A stretch of DNA of 64,000 nucleotides from Lepas anatifera. Its lineage: Eukaryota; Arthropoda; Thecostraca; Lepadidae. Location: contig JAOTON010002073.1 of the NCBI GenBank assembly GCA_034440635.1, positions 372,001 to 436,000 of the forward strand, read 5' to 3'. A program made the position numbers and the translations under genes. How positions within the stretch are numbered: the first letter of the stretch is position 1; each line of letters begins with the position of its first letter. Below the pieces are notes generated by a model. That model had not been told where the DNA came from, searched no databases, and worked only from the letters and a program-made list of their open reading frames with translations. Positions 57,042 through 64,000 of this stretch are shown one piece after another.

Positions 57042-58217
57042 CCCTTGCCCCGGTGGCGGGTACGAGCCACCTTCGCCCTGGTGGGGGGGGGCTAAAAAGA
57101 CCCCCACGATCTCAAAAACTAAGAGAGCTAGAAAAAGCACAAAACGGCAATCGAAGCTCTTCGAAAATGATATCGAAAATACTTCCATCATTTTTCTTGT
57201 CAGGTCAATATCAAGGTCACCAGAGGTCAAAATAGGTCAAAATCGCTAATCTGAGGTGTACTAAGAAAACCTCCTATATCTCAGAAACTATGATAGCTAG
57301 AAACATTTTTCTAACACCATTCGAAGCTCTTGAGATGCACGTTCATTACAGTGGCATTCATTTTCGTGTCAGGTCAAAGCCTAGGGAGCTACAGGTCACT
57401 AAATATTGGGCATATTCTTGGGAATGTCCATAGCCACCCATGCCTAAGGGCGTTTACTTTTCGCTAATAGCTTCCAAACCAAACAAGATACAGCCATAGT
57501 TTATGCACCATTGCAATCCTCTCGTCAATACAAATCGAATGATATATGATATTGCTATGCCAGGTCAAATTTAAGAATTTGACCTGACCCAGGTCAACGG
57601 TCTGACCCACCTTGACCTGGTATAGTCGTGATGTATATCATTTGACTTCCAGTGACTATACAAACACTTTGGTGACAAAATAAAAGCTCTATCTTAGTTT
57701 ATTCAAAATTTATAGAGAAAAACACCAAAAATGCTTATTTGACCTAAGGTGACCTTTTAAAGGTCACAAGTCAAAAATTTTGGTATCAGCTTCAGAAATG
57801 GGCTAAGAGCAAGTCGCAACCGATGTTTGAAGTTGATTCCTTCCATACTTACTGAGAAAAGCTCATTTCGTGATTTTCCCATGCATTGTCAATGGGGAGG
57901 TCATGCTCTGCACATGACCTTGGGTCACTAATATCAAAATCCCGGAACAAATGTTGTGGCTCCTGGTGGGCCCAAGATGTGGTATGAGTTTTAACTTGAT
58001 CGATTAACCCTTCTTTTAGTTATGCCGTCCTAAGTATTTTTTGAGGTGAGGTCACTTAACCTGACCTGGTGACCTGACCTGATATGACCTTGAACCAAAA
58101 TTTTCAGGAAAGATGTAAAAATGATGAAGGACAGCTAGACCAAGTTTGGCGGGCTGCGCCGGTTTTTGGTCACTTCGGAAAAACCTGAGGGGGTCTAAAG
58201 ACCCCCACCGGCGAAGG
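57042..58217 (-). mobile_element. AGGTCA-rich element with intact TTAA duplication
   Basis: TTAA at 57,038 and 58,218. Ends CCCTTGCCCCGGTGG and, inverted, CCTTCGCCGGTGG. Very similar, inverted, to 10,093-11,282 over its length. It carries TGACCT-GATA-TGACCT at 58,075-58,090. Non-coding; the cleanest copy for defining the family. Confidence 0.9.
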
Positions 58218-58221
58218 TTAA

Positions 58222-60123
58222 GGCCCAAACTCAGAAGTGAGTAGGCCAAAGCGTGCTACACACCGGTAACTAACGCAAACAGTGGGCTGTGTGCACCGCC
58301 GGGAATCATTGTGTCGTTGGCTCGGGCGTCTCGCCACCATGGCCGGGTGGTATCACCAGCCGACATGCTGTATCACCGACACAATGGCGCCGTCACGTGA
58401 CACAATGGCGGCGTCACGTGACCGGTCAGGTGCCAGAGGTGAGCTATAATCGTCGCTGATGGATGCGGCGCATCGATCGGCCGGCCGCCGCGCCGCCGCG
58501 ATGGGTGGCGGCCGCTACCTGCGCTCAATTGGGGAGGTTATTGTGTGAGGCTGGGTCTGAAAACCTGAGAACGGATACCTCGGATCAGACTTTTCCAATT
58601 TCAATTAATCGATGTTCTTTTTATACTTGCTGCGTTGTAGCTACGAGGTTACCATCTAGCGGTCAGTAATTCAATATAGTTTTGGAATTGTCTGTGTCAC
58701 CATACAATCAATTTGCAGGTGATAATGAGGAATGGCTCTGCCGCCCATAAAGAACTGGCCTGTTCAATTATATATTTATTCCCGATTTAAGCGCATCGGA
58801 ACCAAATGTGTTACATGGGAAGTGGTATTTAGCGACCAATCAACATCCTGCACTTTTCCGTCCCAACTTCAAACTATGCAATCTTTCTCCGAACTAAGAT
58901 GGCTCAAATAAGCACTGGTCGGGAATGACACACATGCTTTAAATATGCTACTTGTTGGCAAGAGTAGCGTATCTAATATTAGAGTGTATTAATGCCTATT
59001 ATGCATTAAACGTTATCAAAATAAAAAATTCAAGATCAAACATTTCATGCGGGACCTCAGCCGCCATTAGACGCCATCACCATACCATTGTTGGGTGAGG
59101 GGACGTACTCCGTCCCGCAATCGACAAGAAGCAAGGCGAGAGAGAGGCAATTGGCAAAGTCCACAGGTAATTATTCCCCTGGAAAGCACTACCGCGATGA
59201 TCCATGTTTTCGGAAACATTTCCTTAATCTCACACTGACAAGGGACAGGAAAAAGAAAAACCTAGCCAAGTCGTACAATTCAGGGGAGGGGACGTATCCT
59301 GTTTCACCAGCTAGAGAACACATTGCCCTGTCCCCCAGCTTTTGACGTCCATAGCTCCAGAGTCCCCCCCTCCTGCGCGAGCCGCGTGAACTCAACACCG
59401 GAAACGGTCGGCCCGGACCTCTTTCAATTTGGCGCGAATCGAGCGCGTGATAAATGGCGGGAACTGTGTGAAAATTGAAAGATGATAGCTGGCCAGGTAA
59501 TGACGGCCCTTTGTCCGCAGTATCGTAATTAGGGTCTAATTAAACAGCGCCGGCGCGCTGCTGTGGCCGCAGCCTAATAACGGTGATGTGGCGATTTTCG
59601 GCGTTTTGTGTCGGAGAACAGCCGATTGGGTGCAGAGCGGCGGCGTTTGATCGCACACTTTATCTCGGTGGCAGGTCAGCCGAAGGTGAATACGGCCACC
59701 AGCCGGCCGCCAGAATGGCTCCAGCGCGTGGCGAATCTCCAGCGTCCCGAGAGCTGCGGTCAGAGCGAAAAATAGACTCGCACTGGACGCGCTGTTTGGT
59801 TCGCTGAACAGGCTGTGTGTTCATGATTGTGGGAACAGTAAGCTGAAGCGGTAATCGTGTCAAACTCTGGATAGATAAGAACGCCTTTGTCGGAAGCTCA
59901 CCTCTACCCCTCTCGCCTGTTTTCGCTAGAACTCTGTAGCGCTCTGAAGCAAAGTTCCGCTACGCCTTTTCCAGCTCTGTCGCATAATCAATCTGGCGCT
60001 TTTCGAAAGCAATCCGAACTTTTGTCAGGCTAGGTAACTGAGTTTTAACGTCATTCACTAACCAATGCTAAGCGGGATACGGTGCTTAAAACAAGCAAAG
60101 TTCTCGCCTGTGGCTTTCCCACG
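58222..60123. other. Intergenic with CpG-rich patches
   Basis: 58,380-58,520 is CpG-dense (direct repeat ACAATGGCGSCGTCACGTGAC; GCCGCCGCGCCGCCGCG). 59,420-59,790 is GC-rich. A direct repeat GAGGGGACGTA occurs at 59,097 and 59,284. No gene recognised. Confidence 0.4.
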
Positions 60124-60285
60124 CATAGGCGGATCCAATGTTACCAATGAGGGGTTGGCACCTTCCCGGGGGGCGCCATCAGGACAAGGGGCGCCTCTTT
60201 TGGCCGGCAAAGCTTATGGGGTGGGTGCCAAATCCTGTCGGTGGGCCCGATTTTCGCATCCTGGGCGGGGGGTGGGGGGACCATA
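60124..60285 (+). mobile_element. GGCGCC-family MITE, right end lost
   Basis: CATAGGCGGATCCAATG, then CACCTTCCCGGGGGGCGCC and ATTTTCGCATCCTGGG as in 31,332-31,607. The right terminus is absent. Confidence 0.7.
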
Positions 60286-60477
60286 CATTTTGATGAGTTA
60301 CAAACTTAGGCATATTATTTTACTCATGTGGAATGCAAATGTCATCAGTGCCATATCTTCATAATATGGCACCCTTTTACAAAACTCGCTCTCATAGGTG
60401 CACCATGCATGACAAAGGAATCATACTTTTGAGTCTTATCGAAGCATGAACTGCCGGAACCACAGGACCTCCACCAG

Positions 60478-60483
60478 CCTCCA

Positions 60484-60520
<37 letters not shown>

Positions 60521-60645
60521 GTTGGAGAGAGCCCGGGGGAATCGACCCACTCCTTGCCGAGGGAACTCGGTGGGACTTGAACCCGGCTACTCTGCGCAAA
60601 AAATCGGTGTGCTGACCAGTGACTTCTAAATCACTGATTCACCCT
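60478..60645 (-). repeat. tRNA-derived SINE-like element with (CT)n tail
   Basis: Minus strand: TCACTGGTCAGCACACCG (A-box region), then GCCGGGTTCAAGTCCCACC (B box), a body, and a GA/CT simple repeat (60,484-60,519) as tail. Confidence 0.65.
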
Positions 60646-60899
60646 GAAGAGTAGAATAGGATAATAACAACAGCGAGCAAAATTTTGGCTCACGCTCACC
60701 AGACTATATTTTGACCAGGACAAGCCAGCGATACCACGACAGTTTCAGGTTGAGCTTTTTTGGGGAAACACGGTTCAAACATCAAAATAAAGATTTGCTT
60801 GTGTTTGGCAAGGAGGTAACCACCGCTGGCTTGATGGCGGGACATGTTCGTCTGATATCCCTGAATCCGCCCCTGCCAACCACAGAGCTGAGCCATATG

Positions 60900-61080
60900 T
60901 CAGGCGGGGGCTATTCTGGCGTCACTGTATCTGCCGGTGGCGGGCGCGACATCGTCCCGAGTAGCGTGCAAACGCTGCGTCGACCGCGCGCTCGTTTGGC
61001 GCGCAAATTTGGCGCGAGTCGGGTCACGCTGCGACACGAACGTCGCGTCGCGTCGCCACGCTGAATCACAAGATCGGTGT
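60900..61080. other. CpG-rich stretch
   Basis: Dense CG from about 60,930 to 61,065, e.g. CGCGCGCTCGTTTGGCGCGC. No exon recognised. Confidence 0.4.
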
Positions 61081-61099
61081 TTACGGCGCTGCAGCAGCT

Positions 61100-61445
61100 G
61101 GAGATGTTCGATCCGCGCCGAGCCCGCACCTTCCTCACGCACTGTCCGATCCGGACCGAGCCCGCTCTTCCCTCACGTACTGTCCGATCCGGACCGAGCC
61201 CGCACTTCCCTCACGCACTGTCCGATCCCAACCGCACTTCCTTCACACATGTCCGATCCGTGCTGAGCCCTCACTTCCCTCACGTACTGTCCGATCTTTC
61301 ACGCCAGGGGCCGCTCTTCCCTCACGCACCGTCCGCGCCGAGCCCGCTTATACCCCACCCACTGTCCGATCCGCGCCGAGTCCGGCTCTTCCCGTACTTG
61401 CACTGTCCGATCCGCGCTGAGCCCTCACTTCCCTCATGCAACAGC
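61100..61445. repeat. Tandem repeat, ~38-bp unit, about 9 copies
   Basis: CACTGTCCGATCCGGACCGA followed by GCCCGCTCTTCCCTCACG recurs with spacing of 38 bp near its centre (61,142, 61,180, 61,218) and more loosely to 61,440. Plus-strand ORFs over it are repeat products. Confidence 0.9.
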
Positions 61446-61789
61446 AGCGATCCGATCTTGTTCTTGCTTGCGAGTGGGACAGTCGTCCATTATTATTATT
61501 AGGTCCTTCAATTACGCTAGTCAACAAAATTTAACTTTTGTCATGGATCCAATACAAAATAGTCCGTTTCTAGAGTAATTTATGGAGCTGAACACGAATC
61601 TGGCAGCAGAAATGCCTTATCAGACCAGAATTTTGAGATCCATTATTTCTGTGTGTCGTCTTTGTTTCATCCTACTTGGCATCAGTGGCATTGACCGTGC
61701 AAAACCCAAGAGGTCTAGGAAAATGAACGTTTGGGTGTTTGTGGAGGCTGGGGTATTTATTCTACCCTAAACCCGATTTTCATAGACCT

Positions 61790-62265
61790 AGGTCAATATG
61801 TTCAAGGTAAAACCAGGCCATATAGGTCAAATTCGGTCCATGCAGGGTAGCCATTGGGAAATGCCGTGATTATGCAATGAGAAGCCGGATTTGGAGAGCA
61901 AGTGACCTAAAGTAACGGAGAAAAGGTCTGAGGCAATGTTCTCTGAAACTTTTAGGTCAAGGTCGTTCAAGGCCATTGACCTTTGACGTCAAAATATTAC
62001 ATTTTGCCTATAACCTATACTGCAACTAGCACTATGGCAACCGTTGGGCGGGAAATCAGGTTTGACCTTGACCTATGACCTTTGACTTGAACCTGCGACC
62101 TTGAGATCAAGATTGGGTGACCTAACCTATGACGTCATAACATAATATACGTCATATTAAGTGACGTTATCCGACCGAAGGCACTAGGGTCAATGACCTT
62201 GAAATGGTGGTATAACCTTGACCTGTGACTTCTTACTTGGACTTGACTTTCAAGGGTAGGTGACT
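61790..62265. repeat. TGACCT/AGGTCA-rich degenerate region
   Basis: Frequent GACCTTGACCT and TTTGACCTTTGAC words on both strands, e.g. 62,060-62,110. It resembles the interiors of the AGGTCA-rich elements, but no termini are visible. Confidence 0.6.
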
Positions 62266-63172
62266 CTGACATTAAAATCCTCATCATATAATGTGGCGAT
62301 ATCACCACTCGGTCTACCATACCGGCGAGCTTGTGCGACCGCGCGCAAGCCTTGTTCAATGTACAATGTTCATGCACTTTAATGCGAGGTAGTCTTCCCT
62401 TGCAATACATTCACATGTATTAGTGATAAGCTGCATTGTCTGGGTACAGATAACCCGGGTTCTCGACATCCTTGATCTAGATTTTCCACAAAATGCTAGG
62501 CTCAGGACTGTGTGTGGAAAGTGTAAGGGCTATACATTAGGTATGCTCTGGAGAAGAAACCAGGTCCGATGGCAAACAACGGTTACTAAATTTGAAATCA
62601 GCGGTATGGAAATAGGTAGGAACAGGTGCTCACGTGCCGGATCCATTTTGGCTGTTGACCAGTGTTGTTTCCCTTCGGCTATTAAGGACGATGGTTTATA
62701 CGCTGAGATAGTTGCGGTAGGGAGGTGGTTTGCTTATTGTATTTATTAGGTTCTTCCAGTGGGATTTATGAGTTTGATTATTTACGTGAAAGTGTATATT
62801 TAGACGCTGATCTGTCACATTCCACACTAGAATTTGGAGAGAAATTAGTGGCAAGCATTGCTTGCTTCAAAACCGAAAGCCTGAGACTATTAATCTGAAA
62901 ACGATGGACCCACAATTGCAAGGGAGCGCGTTTACTGAAAAGGGTCTTTGAAATATCAAATAAACCATTTCACTTTTCACTTGTAAATCCTGTTCAATGT
63001 TATGGTCTATGATTTAGCCGTTTTTGCTTATTCTGTGCTTTGTGAGATGTTTGATATGTTTAGCGGTGTTTTTCAACCGTTAAATATATTGCGTGTCAGC
63101 TGATGCGACTGATGCCAGAAAAATAAATTTTCTGAAACTTGTTAAACAAGCGAAAAATGGAACATATGTCGG
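62266..63172. other. Intergenic, no gene seen
   Basis: AT-rich. An ORF of 108 codons at 62,423-62,749 has no recognisable motif. Confidence 0.5.
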
Positions 63173-63344
63173 GGACGGCTGGCCTGGTGACTTCGATGCC
63201 CATCTTAAGATCGGACAGTATGGGTTGATGTGGGTTTAATCCCTACTGCGGGAAACCGCCTTTCATAGTCGATCTGACCAGGTGGAGAGGATCCTTAAGC
63301 ACCCAAGCCAATACTCCCTATAATGGGGTAAGTGTGCCTGTTGA
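63173..63344 (+). mobile_element. SINE-like element, family member 2
   Basis: Partner of 48,658-48,835 with the same head, the B-box-like GTGGGTTTAATCCC, the hairpin GCGGGAAACCGC and the 3' end GTGTGCCTGTTGA. Confidence 0.8.
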
Positions 63345-64000
63345 AACAGTTTGTCCAAAAGTCAGAAGTCAATCTACTTTACAAAATGCTAACAGTAAAA
63401 CTGCTGGGCGAAAAAGTGAAGAGAGATAGTAGATCAAGCCAGGGGTGTAATTTTCCCAAAATCTTTGGGGGTGCTCAGCCCGTGGGGGCGGCATCCCTTA
63501 GGGGCGGCGGCGTTGCAGGGACGGCACCCCTTCATTGCACCAAATCTGTTATTCATCGCTTTCTAGCGCCTTTTATAGCACAGGGCACTTTCTATTTTAA
63601 TGTTGAGCAGGTATTATACAGCGTTTGCCAATTTTTGGCGACATCCCAACAGTGGCGGATCCAAGGGGAGGCAAAAAAGGCATTTACCCCCAACGGAAAA
63701 GCTCGGGGCAAAACTATGTTTTTGCCCCCCCAAAGTGATCGACCTCCTTTTTTCCCCGACTCCTTTTAAGTTTATAAGCAAGGTTTTGGTGCTTCTACTC
63801 TCAACTCATTCCAAACAGAACCAGTTAAGTTCAGTGTAAATATTAGGCCTTGGACTTGAAAAAGTATCGCGAGCCCATCTTTTCCATCCCGTGACGTTTT
63901 TTTTTGCTTTTCGCCTCAAATACCCTAAATTATAGCGGCAAGTGATAATGTAGCTTTCACGGCGTGACTTCTTTGCTTTTCCACTTTTGACTTTGGTTTG
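63345..64000. other. Window end with transposon-like termini
   Basis: CAGGGGTGTAATTTTCCC (63,440) and CAGTGGCGGATCCAAGG (63,649) look like left ends of small elements. The second continues like the fragment at 167-250 (CCCCC...GGGGCAAAACTAT..TTTTT). Right ends are not identified. No gene. Confidence 0.45.

Overview
This is a metazoan nuclear genome window. There are no operons or prokaryotic genes. It holds one long intron-rich gene, many tRNA-derived SINE-like repeats, non-LTR retrotransposon remnants and a dense layer of nested, mostly non-coding DNA transposons. Exons are short and GC-rich with standard GT/AG junctions, and introns are AT-richer and full of repeats. This fits a repeat-rich invertebrate; an arthropod such as a crustacean is my guess, but the species cannot be read from the sequence.

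The only gene I can support is a plus-strand gene at 16,762-40,468, modelled as 16 exons and about 1,070 codons. It resembles von Willebrand factor A domain-containing protein 7 (VWA7). It has a signal peptide, the conserved N-terminal VWA7-type region, a VWA domain with a degenerate metal site, a long C-terminal region with a Ser-Cys-Cys motif, a transmembrane helix and a basic cytoplasmic tail. Splice phases agree across all junctions except exon 10/11, where the best-looking acceptor is out of phase. Exon 5 is preceded by a 77-bp tandem repeat that copies its splice acceptor. Exon 7 contains an in-frame stretch with a tRNA-SINE signature.

Layout: 1-783, old repeats. 784-9,259, a large palindrome made when a hAT-like element (792-4,921, 8-bp target duplication CAGCGGAG) inserted into an opposite-oriented copy of itself. 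9,460-9,952, two nested small elements. 10,038-15,874, two TTAA-flanked elements rich in AGGTCA/TGACCT motifs, each interrupted by another insertion. 16,762-40,468, the VWA7-like gene; its intron 11 carries an 8.9-kb island (28,597-37,508) bounded by 17-bp inverted ends and an 8-bp target duplication, with GGCGCC arrays, SINEs, MITEs and two degenerate non-LTR retrotransposons inside. 40,469-64,000, no convincing gene; SINEs, MITEs, tandem repeats, CpG-rich patches and a possible diverged copy of the VWA7-like gene's 3' flank near 54.7 kb.

The striking biology is the mobile DNA. Several insertions can be proved from target duplications and from uninterrupted homologous copies within the window, and several change or closely flank coding and splice sequences of the one host gene. 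All repeat boundaries and similarities were judged by eye.
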